DNA of 64,000 nt, from assembly GCA_018365265.1 (NCBI GenBank), contig JAGZKI010000001.1:1-64000 (forward strand), in the 5' to 3' direction. Shown here one piece after another: positions 1-9,002 of this stretch (position 1 is its first letter; each line of letters starts with the position of its first letter). The position numbers were made by a program, and so were the translations under genes. Origin of the DNA: Streptococcus parasanguinis. Its GTDB lineage: Bacteria; Bacillota; Bacilli; Lactobacillales; Streptococcaceae. The notes under the pieces were generated by a model. That model saw only the letters and a list, made by a program, of their open reading frames with translations. It was not told where the DNA came from and did not search any database.

Positions 1-100
1 CTACGCTGATTTTATCAGCTTTTACAGCCCTACTCAACTGTGCGGAGGTGGGACGACGAAATCGAATTCTAACGAATTACCGATTTCTGTCCCACTCTCT
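1..100 (-). repeat. Dispersed intergenic repeat, copy A (cut by window start)
   Basis: The reverse complement of this stretch matches 33989-34088 at 98 of 100 positions, with two substitutions. In the copy-B orientation the element begins with a long hairpin whose arms contain GTGGGAC and GTCCCAC. The complete copy B ends in a rho-independent terminator, which for copy A would lie to the left of the window. No open reading frame inside it is convincing. Confidence 0.9.
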
Positions 101-105
101 TTTGC

Positions 106-133
106 TTTACTTTTATGACTGGTTTGGTATAAT
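106..133 (+). promoter_or_regulatory. Promoter of the ABC exporter pair
   Basis: TATAAT at 128-133 is preceded by TGG, giving an extended -10. A weak TTTACT lies 16 bases further upstream. The leader of roughly 110 bases contains an imperfect hairpin around 148-203, with ATTTTC and GAAAAT as its inner arms. Confidence 0.6.
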
Positions 134-248
134 GAATGAGACTACAGATGGGACTGGGGCAGGAATGATTTTCTTTGAAAATGATTTCGTCTCGCTCCCT
201 CTTTTCTGTGTGATCAAGGTTATTATTTATGGAAAAGGAGAATCATCT

Positions 249-1985
249 ATGCTATATATTTGGTCTTACTTGAAAAAGTATCCCAAGTGGCTAGCCCTGA
301 ATCTATTTTCAGCGGTCCTGTTTGTTATTGTCAATTTGGGCTTGCCAACGATTCTAGCTCGCATGATTGATGAGGGGATTAACCCGCGTGATGTGGATCG
401 ACTGTATTTCTGGGGCTGGGTCATGTTTGCGATCATTTTGCTTGGGATTGTGGGGCGGATTATCTTGTCTTACGCGGTTGGCCAGCTAACGACCACCATG
501 GTCCGAGATATGCGAAATGACCTCTATGCTAAGTTACAGGAGTACTCGCATCACGAGTATGAGCAAATTGGGGTATCGTCATTGGTCACTCGCTTGACTT
601 CAGATGCCTTTGTTTTGATGCAGTTTGCGGATTCTATGTTGAAGATGGGGGTCATCACACCCTTGATGATGGTTTCCAGTGTTCTCTTGATTCTGACAAC
701 CAGTCCTTCTCTAGCGTGGATTGTAGCGGTTTCTGTACCATTTCTTGCTGTCGTCGTTTGGTATGTAGCAGTTAAGACACGTCCACTTTCTGAGAAGCAA
801 CAAAAGACCCTCGACCATCTTAATCAGTTTGCGCGTGAAAATTTGACAGGACTTCGTGTGATTCGTGCCTTTGCCCGTGAAGAATTCCAAGAGGATAAAT
901 TTGCGGCTGAAAATGAAGTCTACGCAGAGAACTCGAATAAATTGTTCAAACTAACTGGTTTGACAGAACCCCTATTTGTGCAGATCATCATTGCTATGAT
1001 TGTGGCGATTGTCTGGTTTGCTTTGGATCCTCTTCATGACGGTAGTTTGAAAATTGGGGATCTAGTTGCCTTTATTGAGTATAGCTTCCACGCGCTCTTA
1101 TCTTTCCTCTTTTTAGCCAATCTCTTTACCATGTATCCTCGGACTGCGGTTTCTAGCCGTCGGCTCAAGGAAATCATGGACATGCCCATTTCGATTGATC
1201 CAAATGAGAATGGTGTAACAGAAACAGCATCTCGTGGCTATTTGGAATTTGACAATGTCACCTTTGCTTATCCAGGTGAGACGGAGAGTCCAGTTCTTCA
1301 CAACATTTCCTTTCAGGCCAAACCCGGCGAAACGATCGCCTTTATCGGATCGACAGGTTCTGGGAAATCTTCACTTGTGCAGTTGATTCCTCGATTCTAT
1401 GATGTCACACTTGGGAAGATTTTGGTGGATGGTGTGGATGTCCGTGACTACAATCTGAAAGCCCTTCGCCAAAAGATTGGTTTTATTCCACAAAAGGCCT
1501 TGCTCTTTACGGGAACCATTGCTGAGAACCTTCGTTATGGGAAAGAAGACGCCTCTGTACAAGAGCTAGAACAAGCAGCTGAAATTTCCCAAGCCAAGGA
1601 ATTTATCGACAGCCGTGAGGAACGCTTTGATACGCATTTGGCAGAAGGTGGTAGCAACCTTTCGGGTGGTCAAAAACAACGCTTGTCCATCGCTCGTGCT
1701 GTTGTCAAAGATCCAGATGTCTTTATTTTTGATGATTCCTTCTCTGCCTTAGACTACAAGACGGATGCCACTTTGCGGAAGCGCCTCAAAGAAGTTACAG
1801 GAGATGCGACCGTCTTGATCGTAGCACAACGCGTGGGAACCATTATGGATGCGGATCAAATTATTGTCTTGGACCAAGGGGAAATCGTTGGTCGAGGAAC
1901 CCACGATGAATTGATGGAAAGCAATGAGATCTATCGTGAAATTGCCAATTCGCAGCTCGACAGTCCGTCATTAACAGAGGAATAG
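249..1985 (+). CDS. ABC exporter subunit, degenerate ATPase half of a heterodimer
   Basis: This 578-residue protein has an N-terminal six-helix exporter domain and a C-terminal ATPase. Walker A GSTGSGKSS lies near residue 366 and the signature LSGGQ near 470. The Walker B segment reads IFDDSFSALD, so the catalytic glutamate is aspartate, and the switch histidine is glutamine (VAQRV). These changes mark the non-catalytic Walker side of a heterodimeric exporter. The start chosen is the ATG behind GGAAAAGGAGAATCATCT; a longer frame from position 48 runs back into the repeat and has no ribosome site. It is 13 bases from its partner gene. The substrate is unknown; multidrug or peptide export is possible. 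Confidence 0.93.
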   Translation: MLYIWSYLKKYPKWLALNLFSAVLFVIVNLGLPTILARMIDEGINPRDVDRLYFWGWVMFAIILLGIVGRIILSYAVGQLTTTMVRDMRNDLYAKLQEYSHHEYEQIGVSSLVTRLTSDAFVLMQFADSMLKMGVITPLMMVSSVLLILTTSPSLAWIVAVSVPFLAVVVWYVAVKTRPLSEKQQKTLDHLNQFARENLTGLRVIRAFAREEFQEDKFAAENEVYAENSNKLFKLTGLTEPLFVQIIIAMIVAIVWFALDPLHDGSLKIGDLVAFIEYSFHALLSFLFLANLFTMYPRTAVSSRRLKEIMDMPISIDPNENGVTETASRGYLEFDNVTFAYPGETESPVLHNISFQAKPGETIAFIGSTGSGKSSLVQLIPRFYDVTLGKILVDGVDVRDYNLKALRQKIGFIPQKALLFTGTIAENLRYGKEDASVQELEQAAEISQAKEFIDSREERFDTHLAEGGSNLSGGQKQRLSIARAVVKDPDVFIFDDSFSALDYKTDATLRKRLKEVTGDATVLIVAQRVGTIMDADQIIVLDQGEIVGRGTHDELMESNEIYREIANSQLDSPSLTEE

Positions 1986-1998
1986 AAAGGAGAAGCAG

Positions 1999-3777
1999 AT
2001 GAAACAAGAACAAAACAGTTTTTCTAGACTATGGACTTACTTGAGAGCCTATCGCTTGGAAGTTTGCTTGTCCATTTTCTTAAAAATCCTGAGTGTCGTC
2101 ATGAGTGTTGTCGAACCCTTTGTTTTGGGACTTGCCATTACTGAGTTGACAAAAAATCTCATGGATATGGCAAAAGGCCTTGCGGGAGCTGGTCTTAACA
2201 CCTCCTATATCGCGATCATTATGACGCTCTATCTATTCCGTGGGGTTCTCTATGAGTTGGGATCTTATTATTCCAACTATTTCATGACTAATGCTGTTCA
2301 AAAGACCGTTCAGGACATGCGAAATGATTTGTCCCATAAAATCAATCACATTCCCGTTTCTTATTTTGACCGGCATCAGTTCGGAGATTTGCTGGGACGT
2401 TTTACTAGTGATGTCGAAACCGTCTCGAATGCCTTGCAACAGTCCTTCTTACAAATCGTCAACGCTATCTTTACCTTGCTCTTTGTCATCAGCATGGTCT
2501 TATACTTAAACATCCAGCTGGGGCTAGTGGTCATCTTGTCCATTCCGATCACTTATTTCAGTGCTCGATTTATCATGAAAAAATCGCAGCCTTACTTTAA
2601 AGAGCAGGCAGATGTTTTGGGGGCAATGAACGGATTTGTACAAGAAAATTTAACAGGCTTTAATGTCCTTAAGCTCTACGTCCGGGAAAAATCTTCCCAG
2701 GAAGAGTTTCATGATATTACCCATCACCTTCAAAAGGTAGGATTCAAGGCTAATTTCATTTCCGGCTTAATGATGCCGATTTTAAATGGGATTTCAGATT
2801 TGACTTATCTCATTATCGCTTTGTTTGGTGGCTTGCAAGTGATAGCAGGCCGTTTGACTGTCGGGAATATGCAGGCTTTCGTTCAATATGTTTGGCAGAT
2901 CAACCAACCAATTCAAAACTTGACCCAATTGGCAGGTCAGCTACAAAGTGCTAAGTCGTCTCTAGATCGGATTTTCCAAGTCATGGATGAACCAGATGAA
3001 GTAGCAGATGTGACAGAAACCCTCTCTGGAGATTTGACAGGGCAAGTCAGCTTTAAAAACGTTGATTTCCAATATGTAGCGGACAAACCCTTGATTCGTG
3101 ATTTCAACCTAGAAGTCAAACCAGGTGAAATGGTGGCCATTGTCGGACCAACCGGAGCAGGGAAAACAACTCTGATTAATCTGCTCATGCGCTTTTACGA
3201 TGTGACTGCGGGATCGATTACAGTGGATGGTCATGATATTCGCCATCTGTCACGCCAAGATTACCGCAAACAATTCGGAATGGTGCTTCAGGATGCTTGG
3301 TTATATGAAGGAACCATCAAAGAAAACCTTCGCTTTGGTAATCTCGAGGCAACGGATGAAGAAATTGTGGAAGCTGCAAAGGCAGCCAATGTCGATCACT
3401 TTATCCGGACGCTTCCTGGTGGTTACAATATGGAAATGAACCAGGAGTCTAGCAATATTTCTCTAGGGCAAAAGCAACTTCTAACTATTGCGCGTGCGCT
3501 CCTTGCTGATCCCAAGATTTTGATTTTGGATGAAGCGACGTCTTCTGTCGATACGCGTTTAGAGCTCTTGATTCAAAAAGCGATGAAGAATTTGATGAAA
3601 GGGCGGACTAGCTTTGTTATTGCTCACCGCTTGTCTACCATTCAAGAAGCAGATAAAATCCTTGTCCTCAAAGATGGTCAAATCATCGAGCAAGGAAATC
3701 ACCAATCCTTGTTAGCAGACAAAGGGTTCTACTATGAGCTCTACAATAGCCAATTTTCAAATAAAAAAGCGGAATAA
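1999..3777 (+). CDS. ABC exporter subunit, catalytic ATPase half of a heterodimer
   Basis: This 592-residue partner of the preceding gene has an exporter membrane domain followed by an ATPase. Walker A GPTGAGKTT lies near residue 383, Walker B ILILDEATSSVD with the catalytic Glu near 505, and the switch His in VIAHRLST near 541. Its signature is ISLGQ instead of LSGGQ. In the dimer this altered signature would face the partner's altered Walker site, so the two lesions fall in one degenerate site and the other site stays complete. The ribosome site is AAAGGAGAAGCAG. It is probably co-transcribed with the upstream gene and ended by the terminator at 3793. Confidence 0.93.
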   Translation: MKQEQNSFSRLWTYLRAYRLEVCLSIFLKILSVVMSVVEPFVLGLAITELTKNLMDMAKGLAGAGLNTSYIAIIMTLYLFRGVLYELGSYYSNYFMTNAVQKTVQDMRNDLSHKINHIPVSYFDRHQFGDLLGRFTSDVETVSNALQQSFLQIVNAIFTLLFVISMVLYLNIQLGLVVILSIPITYFSARFIMKKSQPYFKEQADVLGAMNGFVQENLTGFNVLKLYVREKSSQEEFHDITHHLQKVGFKANFISGLMMPILNGISDLTYLIIALFGGLQVIAGRLTVGNMQAFVQYVWQINQPIQNLTQLAGQLQSAKSSLDRIFQVMDEPDEVADVTETLSGDLTGQVSFKNVDFQYVADKPLIRDFNLEVKPGEMVAIVGPTGAGKTTLINLLMRFYDVTAGSITVDGHDIRHLSRQDYRKQFGMVLQDAWLYEGTIKENLRFGNLEATDEEIVEAAKAANVDHFIRTLPGGYNMEMNQESSNISLGQKQLLTIARALLADPKILILDEATSSVDTRLELLIQKAMKNLMKGRTSFVIAHRLSTIQEADKILVLKDGQIIEQGNHQSLLADKGFYYELYNSQFSNKKAE

Positions 3778-3792
3778 GCGCGTGTCATCAAA

Positions 3793-3825
3793 AGAGGTTT
3801 GAGATAGAATTCTCAGCCTCTTTTT
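3793..3825 (+). terminator. Terminator of the ABC exporter operon
   Basis: AGAGG..TGAGA pairs with TCTCA..CCTCT around a short loop and is followed by TTTTT. Confidence 0.8.
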
Positions 3826-3906
3826 CTTGCTCACTTTTATTACTACATAAAAAGGTTAACATATCTGCAACAAATTGATACAGAATATTCACACAATTCA
3901 CCTTGT

Positions 3907-3936
3907 TTGTCATGATATTTTTTATTAGGATAGAAT
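3907..3936 (+). promoter_or_regulatory. Promoter of the YSIRK beta-helix protein gene
   Basis: TTGTCA and TAGAAT are separated by 18 bases and lie about 30 bases upstream of the start codon. Confidence 0.55.
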
Positions 3937-3966
3937 CGTTGTAAAAAATAAAAGGAGAAATGTGTG

Positions 3967-5994
3967 ATGAATCATTTAAACAAAGATATCGTTTTTGGCA
4001 TTCGCAAGTCTAAGCTTGGAGTCTTTTCTGTCGTGATTGCGATCATGGGGGCTTGTTTTTTGACTGGACAATCTGTGGCAGCTGATCAAGCTGGAGAGCA
4101 GACACAAATCCAAACACAAGGGCAAGAAGCGACAACCTCTGATCCCGCTAGCTCTCAAGTAGATACCAGCCAATATGGCGCATCTATGCCTTACACCCGT
4201 TATGAAGCAGACAAAGGGAACCTCCTTGGAAAGGCAGAGGTAGAGCAGTCTCAAGACAGTCACTCAACAGCTATTGAAGCTTCTGATCAGACTTATGTCG
4301 CTTTAAAAGAAAAAGGAGATGGTGTCTCCTTTAAGGTAAATGAACCAGCCAATGCCTTAACTGTACGCTATACAGTGCCAGATGGAGCCAGTGGACAACT
4401 CGATGTACAGGTGAATGGTCATAGTGTTCAACAATTGGATCTTTCATCCACGTCTAACTGGCAGTACTTGAATGACAAAGGTGTTCATGATAGTGCCCAG
4501 GCTGATACACGCGCTCGGTTCCAATTTGATGAAGTACACAGCCTCCTTCCAGGCCTTCAGCTTCAAAAAGGAGATGTGGTTTCACTGGTGAAAAACAGGT
4601 CAGACGACGTCCATTACGGCCTTGACTTTGTGGAATTCGAGCAAGCTCCAGACCCGATTGCTCAAGGGGACAATGCTATCAATATCGTTTCTAAAGGAGC
4701 TACGCCAAACGATGATACCGATGATAGCCAAGCGCTCTATGATGCGATTTATGAGGCTAAACAAACCGGAAAGAATGTCTATATCCCAGCTGGGCGATTT
4801 AATCTCAATCGAAAAGTCGGTATCGATGCTTCTGATATGAAGATTTCAGGGGCTGGTATCTGGCATACCCAACTGCATTTCACTAGCGACCAAGCTGGTG
4901 GCGGTGGTTTTGACTTCCTTCACCAAGACAACCATGTTGAATTTAGCGATGTCTATCTGTCCTCCAACCTTCGTTCACGCTATGGTGAAAACGCTCAGTA
5001 CAAGGCCATTTCTGGAACACCAGGGAAGAACTCTCATATTCACGATATTTGGGCCGAACACTTTGAAGTTGGCATGTGGATTGGCGATTATGCTGGAAAA
5101 AATGATATGAAGTACACAGATGGTCTAGTAGTAGAAAATGTCCGTTTGCGAAACAACCTGGCTGACGGAGTCAACTTTGCCCAAGGGACTAAGAATTCTA
5201 TTGTCCGCAATTCTAGTATTCGTGGAAATGGAGATGACGGACTAGCCAGCTGGTCAAGTATTGCAGATGGAACAGAATCAGCAGTAGCAGAAAATAATAA
5301 ATTCTTGCACAATACGATTGAACTTGGTTGGCGTGCTGGTGGTGTTGGGATCTTTGGTGGAAAAGGCCATGAGATTGCCTACAATCGGATTAAAGACAAT
5401 ATCGGTGATGCCGGAATTCGCTTGACGACTGTCTTTAAGGGCCATAACTTTGATCTGAATGAAGAAGGAATTTGGGTTCACCACAATCTCTTGGTGCGTA
5501 CAGGAACGAAGAGCGATATCTACAACAAGCATCGTGGATCGATTGATGTTGAAACGCGTTATGGAGATATTAAAAATGTCACCATTGAAGACAATGTATT
5601 TGTAGCGCCATTTGATACAGGTGTGACCGATCACCTCAATCCAAATGGAGGTATCCTAAACCATGTAGAAATTAGAAACAATCAAACCATGGGTCAACTC
5701 TCTCATTCAGCTCAATCAGGACTATCTGCACCTTTTTCAAAGTCAGCTGGACAAGCCTTGAGAGTGAAAGAAAACCCCCTTCAAGTAAGCGCAGTGAAGG
5801 CTTCCCTTCAACCATCGAAAGTTCAACCGTCTAAAAAACAAACTAGTCTGAATCTTAAACAAGCAAAGACAGTCACCAAAACAGTCAAACCTAACTATGT
5901 GCTAAAAGCAACAAATTCCAAGCAAAAGAGCTTTTTGAAAGCTCCGAGTGCTTTATTCCTTTATCGGATGATGGGGTTACGTCAAACGGTTTAA
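3967..5994 (+). CDS. Secreted right-handed beta-helix protein, GH87-like
   Basis: This 675-residue protein has a YSIRK-like signal peptide (FGIRKSKLGVFSVVIA) with probable cleavage after QSVAA. It appears to have a carbohydrate-binding beta-sandwich at roughly 90-225, then a pectate-lyase-like beta-helix at roughly 235-570 that opens with a GATPNDDTDDSQA block. The GNGDDGLASWS segment resembles the double-aspartate active-site region I recall for GH87 alpha-1,3-glucanases and mycodextranases; this is family inference. The last 95 residues are rich in Lys, Ser and Gln and lack LPXTG, so sortase anchoring is not evident. The ATG at 3967 is chosen because AAGGAG is 9 bases upstream; a GTG lies at 3964. 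Confidence 0.7.
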   Translation: MNHLNKDIVFGIRKSKLGVFSVVIAIMGACFLTGQSVAADQAGEQTQIQTQGQEATTSDPASSQVDTSQYGASMPYTRYEADKGNLLGKAEVEQSQDSHSTAIEASDQTYVALKEKGDGVSFKVNEPANALTVRYTVPDGASGQLDVQVNGHSVQQLDLSSTSNWQYLNDKGVHDSAQADTRARFQFDEVHSLLPGLQLQKGDVVSLVKNRSDDVHYGLDFVEFEQAPDPIAQGDNAINIVSKGATPNDDTDDSQALYDAIYEAKQTGKNVYIPAGRFNLNRKVGIDASDMKISGAGIWHTQLHFTSDQAGGGGFDFLHQDNHVEFSDVYLSSNLRSRYGENAQYKAISGTPGKNSHIHDIWAEHFEVGMWIGDYAGKNDMKYTDGLVVENVRLRNNLADGVNFAQGTKNSIVRNSSIRGNGDDGLASWSSIADGTESAVAENNKFLHNTIELGWRAGGVGIFGGKGHEIAYNRIKDNIGDAGIRLTTVFKGHNFDLNEEGIWVHHNLLVRTGTKSDIYNKHRGSIDVETRYGDIKNVTIEDNVFVAPFDTGVTDHLNPNGGILNHVEIRNNQTMGQLSHSAQSGLSAPFSKSAGQALRVKENPLQVSAVKASLQPSKVQPSKKQTSLNLKQAKTVTKTVKPNYVLKATNSKQKSFLKAPSALFLYRMMGLRQTV

Positions 5995-6003
5995 GAAGGA
6001 TGG

Positions 6004-6032
6004 AAATCCTGGATACATTTCCAGGATTTTTT
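6004..6032 (+). terminator. Terminator after the beta-helix protein gene
   Basis: AAATCCTGGA pairs with TCCAGGATTT and is followed by a T run. It begins 10 bases after the stop codon. Confidence 0.85.
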
Positions 6033-6051
6033 GCTTGCTGCTAGTCCTTCA

Positions 6052-6080
6052 TTGACAGTGAGAAGGCATATCGGTATACT
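6052..6080 (+). promoter_or_regulatory. Promoter of the GNAT acetyltransferase gene
   Basis: A perfect TTGACA is followed 17 bases later by TATACT; a second TATAAT lies at 6084-6089. Confidence 0.75.
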
Positions 6081-6106
6081 AGGTATAATCTAATGAGGAG
6101 GCCACC

Positions 6107-6616
6107 ATGATGATTCGACCCGTTCAGCTCAGCGATGCAGCAGCTATCCGAGCGATTTACCAACCTTATGTGACAGGGACAGCCATTACCTTTGAGGTTG
6201 ATGTGCCGACTGTCCAGGAATTTGAAAACCGCATCACAAAAACGCTGACCCAATTTCCTTATTTGGTCGCAGAAGTGGATGGTAAAGTTGTGGGGTATGC
6301 CTATGCCTCGACCTATTATGCACGCGCCGCCTATGATTGGACCACTGAATTGTCTATTTATGTAGCAAAAGAAGCGCGTGGACAAGGGATTGGATCGGCC
6401 CTTTATACGGCCTTAGAAGAGGAGTTGCAAGCACGAGGCTACTTACGCTTTCTGGCTTGTATCGCAGTTCCGAACGAAGCGAGCATTTCCATGCATGAAA
6501 AGCGGGGCTATGTCCAAGTGGCTCATTTCCCAAAGATTGGCTATAAGTTTAACAAATGGCATGATATCGTCTGGATGCAAAAGACCATAGACGGTCCTGT
6601 TAGGAAAATCAAGTAA
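6107..6616 (+). CDS. GNAT N-acetyltransferase, phosphinothricin acetyltransferase-like
   Basis: This 169-residue single-domain acetyltransferase resembles the PAT/Bar and YncA branch. The early segment IRAIYQPYVTGTAITFE is typical of that family. The acetyl-CoA motif A is seen as VAKEARGQGIGSALY near residues 84-100, and ACIAVPNEASISMHEKRGY follows. Substrates of streptococcal members are mostly unknown; an amino acid or small amine is likely. GAGGAGG precedes two adjacent ATGs, so 6110 is an equally good start. It has its own promoter at 6052 and is separated from cls by about 105 bases. Confidence 0.85.
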   Translation: MMIRPVQLSDAAAIRAIYQPYVTGTAITFEVDVPTVQEFENRITKTLTQFPYLVAEVDGKVVGYAYASTYYARAAYDWTTELSIYVAKEARGQGIGSALYTALEEELQARGYLRFLACIAVPNEASISMHEKRGYVQVAHFPKIGYKFNKWHDIVWMQKTIDGPVRKIK

Positions 6617-6643
6617 GAGCTGTTAAGGATCAGTAGCTAAATG

Positions 6644-6665
6644 AAGTGAAAGCTCCATTTCACTT
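6644..6665. promoter_or_regulatory. Inverted repeat upstream of cls
   Basis: AAGTGAAA and TTTCACTT are perfect 8-base arms around a 6-base spacer. No T run follows, so it looks more like a protein-binding site or leader hairpin than a terminator. Its function is unknown. Confidence 0.4.
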
Positions 6666-6721
6666 GAAACAATCCATAAATTATTCAGCATAGAAGATGT
6701 TTTTATACGAAAGAGGTTTTT

Positions 6722-8296
6722 ATGACGCAAGAACAAAGTGCTAGACTGTTACCCCAAAAGCCCTCCAGATGGGCTAAAATTCTACTTAACCGAAAGGTTC
6801 CTATTCTCCTGTTCTTCTTACTGGAATTGGCCTTTCTTGTCTTTTCATATCTCAGTCTACAAGAGCATTTCCCATCCATTATCTTATGGGAACACTTGTT
6901 GAGTGTCTTTACCTTCTTTTACTTGCTCAATCGTTCCATGGATTCTCGTTCCAAACTGTCCTGGGTGATTATCATTGCCCTCTTTCCAATTTTTGGGACG
7001 GCTCTGCTTTACTTTTCGTTAGCTGATTTGGGTGTGAGACGCTTGAAGAAGCGGCTTGAGGATGCTACAGTGCAGGCATCTGACTATCTAAGCACCGATC
7101 CAGAAGTTGCTGATTATTTATCCCAAAGTGATAGCCAATTACAGAAATTAGCTTATTTTCTGGAGCATAGTCCAGCCCAGTTTCCTATCTACAGAAACAC
7201 AGAGGTTACCTATTTTCCACTTGGAGATGACATGCTTCCAGCCTTGTTGGAGGATTTGAAAAAGGCGGAGCGTTATATCTTCATGGAATATTTCATTATT
7301 GACGAAGGGATCATGTGGGGCGAGATTTTAGCCATTTTGGAGGAGAAGGTCAAGGCAGGTCTGGACGTTCGTGTCATGTTTGATGGAATGAATGAGATGA
7401 CCACCTTGTCCTATGATTATATCGAGCGCTTGCACAAGGTTGGGATTAAAGCTCAGGCCTTCTCACCAGTCAAGCCCATTCTATCAACCTATTACAATTA
7501 CCGAGACCATCGAAAGATTACAGTGATTGATGGTCAAGTTGCTTATACTGGTGGCGTTAATATCGCTGATGAGTATGTCAATAAACGAGAACGCTTTGGT
7601 CATTGGAAGGATACGGCCCTTCGATTAGATGGTTCAGCAGTTCAAACGCTAAAAGCTCTCTTTTTGACCATGTGGACAGTGACCGGAATAGAAGACAAAG
7701 CGGATATGGAGCGCTATCTACAAGAAAAACCTCAACAAAGAAAGAGCCAGGGCTTGGTTCTTCCTTATGGCAATTCACCATTGACTTATCATAAGGTGGC
7801 TGAGGATGTTTATCTTCATTTACTGAATACATCGACCGATTATGTTCACATCATGACGCCGTATCTGATCTTGGATGACGAATTGGTTAGAGCTATGACT
7901 TTCGCGGCCAAACGAGGAGTAGATGTTCGGATTATTATGCCAGGGATTCCAGATAAACAGTATGCCTTTGATATTGCGACGACCTATTTTAAAGTGCTCT
8001 TGGATGCTGGCGTCCGTATTTTCCGTTATACCCCAGGCTTTGTCCATGCTAAAGTTTATGTTTCTGATAGCCAACAAGCTGTTGTAGGAACCATTAATAC
8101 AGACTACCGAAGTCTCTATCAAAATTTTGAAGATGGGGTCTATCTCTACAAAACTCTGGTAGTGCTAAAGATTGAAGAAGATTTTGAGAAAACCCAGGCT
8201 CTATCAGAGGAAGTCACTCTAGAAAGTTTATCTAAAATGCCTATGGCTCATCGTCTAGCTGGCTATCTCTTTTCTTTGATTGGACCTTTGATGTAA
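6722..8296 (+). CDS. cls: Cardiolipin synthase
   Basis: This 524-residue membrane phospholipase-D-superfamily enzyme condenses phosphatidylglycerol into cardiolipin. Two or three hydrophobic segments occupy residues 25-105. Two HKD active-site motifs follow: HRKITVID near residue 262 and HAKVYVSD near 441, the second followed by VVGTINTDYRS. Length and motif spacing fit bacterial ClsA-type enzymes. The ribosome site AAAGAGG precedes the ATG. The AlkD-like gene begins 15 bases after its stop, so the two may share a transcript. Confidence 0.94.
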   Translation: MTQEQSARLLPQKPSRWAKILLNRKVPILLFFLLELAFLVFSYLSLQEHFPSIILWEHLLSVFTFFYLLNRSMDSRSKLSWVIIIALFPIFGTALLYFSLADLGVRRLKKRLEDATVQASDYLSTDPEVADYLSQSDSQLQKLAYFLEHSPAQFPIYRNTEVTYFPLGDDMLPALLEDLKKAERYIFMEYFIIDEGIMWGEILAILEEKVKAGLDVRVMFDGMNEMTTLSYDYIERLHKVGIKAQAFSPVKPILSTYYNYRDHRKITVIDGQVAYTGGVNIADEYVNKRERFGHWKDTALRLDGSAVQTLKALFLTMWTVTGIEDKADMERYLQEKPQQRKSQGLVLPYGNSPLTYHKVAEDVYLHLLNTSTDYVHIMTPYLILDDELVRAMTFAAKRGVDVRIIMPGIPDKQYAFDIATTYFKVLLDAGVRIFRYTPGFVHAKVYVSDSQQAVVGTINTDYRSLYQNFEDGVYLYKTLVVLKIEEDFEKTQALSEEVTLESLSKMPMAHRLAGYLFSLIGPLM

Positions 8297-8311
8297 AAAA
8301 GGAGGAATCAT

Positions 8312-8971
8312 ATGGATACAAAAATTCTTTTGAAATTGTTAGAAGACCAAGCTGATCCAGCGAAACTCCCAGCAATGGAAGCTTATATGAAAAATAAATT
8401 CAGCTTTCTTGGGGTTCAAAAACCAATTCTCAAAAAGATTGAAAGAGATTTTTTTAAGCTTTTCATAAAGGATCCAATTGATTGGGCTTTTGTGGAAGAG
8501 TGTTGGCAGCAACCCTACCGTGAGTTCCAATATATTGCTATGGATTATCTGGATAAAAAGAAGAAGGAGCTTATACCTGAAGATTTTCCAAAGCTAAAGG
8601 AATTGGCTCAAACCAAATCATGGTGGGACAGTATAGATCAATTGGACCTTATCATCGGAGAGATTACTTTTCACTATCCAGAAACCAAGCAGGTTATGCT
8701 GGATTGGAGTAAGGATCAGGACTTTTGGTTGAGGCGGATTGCCATTGATCACCAGCTTATGAGGAAAGAAAAAACAGATACGGATTTGTTAGAAAAAGTG
8801 ATCCTCAATAATCTAGGTCAAAGCGAGTTCTTTATAAATAAGGCAATCGGCTGGAGTTTACGCAATTATTCCAAGGTTAATCCGGATTGGGTAGGGGCCT
8901 TTATCGACCGCTATCGAGAGCAGTTATCTCCTTTGAGTATTCGAGAAGGAAGCAAGTACCTACCTTCTTGA
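8312..8971 (+). CDS. DNA alkylation repair protein, AlkD-like
   Basis: This 219-residue all-helical protein matches the HEAT-like AlkC/AlkD glycosylase family, which removes positively charged alkylated purines. The TKSWWDSIDQLD segment near residue 103 carries the Trp and Asp expected around the AlkD catalytic centre, and RRIAIDHQL is also family-typical. AAGGAGG is 6 bases ahead of the ATG. The stop codon overlaps the -35 of the next promoter, so transcription of the downstream small RNA starts inside this gene's end. Confidence 0.88.
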   Translation: MDTKILLKLLEDQADPAKLPAMEAYMKNKFSFLGVQKPILKKIERDFFKLFIKDPIDWAFVEECWQQPYREFQYIAMDYLDKKKKELIPEDFPKLKELAQTKSWWDSIDQLDLIIGEITFHYPETKQVMLDWSKDQDFWLRRIAIDHQLMRKEKTDTDLLEKVILNNLGQSEFFINKAIGWSLRNYSKVNPDWVGAFIDRYREQLSPLSIREGSKYLPS

Positions 8972-8997
8972 CAGTTTGTGGATGTTCATGGTAAACT
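8968..8997 (+). promoter_or_regulatory. Promoter of the structured small RNA
   Basis: A perfect TTGACA at 8968-8973 overlaps the end of the AlkD-like gene. TAAACT follows after 18 bases, placing the start of transcription near 9003. Confidence 0.6.
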
Positions 8998-9002
8998 AGA
9001 AT

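Noticed and set aside
6706..6713. TACGAAAG upstream of cls as a possible cin-box
   Set aside because: Two mismatches to TACGAATA, and it overlaps the ribosome site, too close to the start codon.
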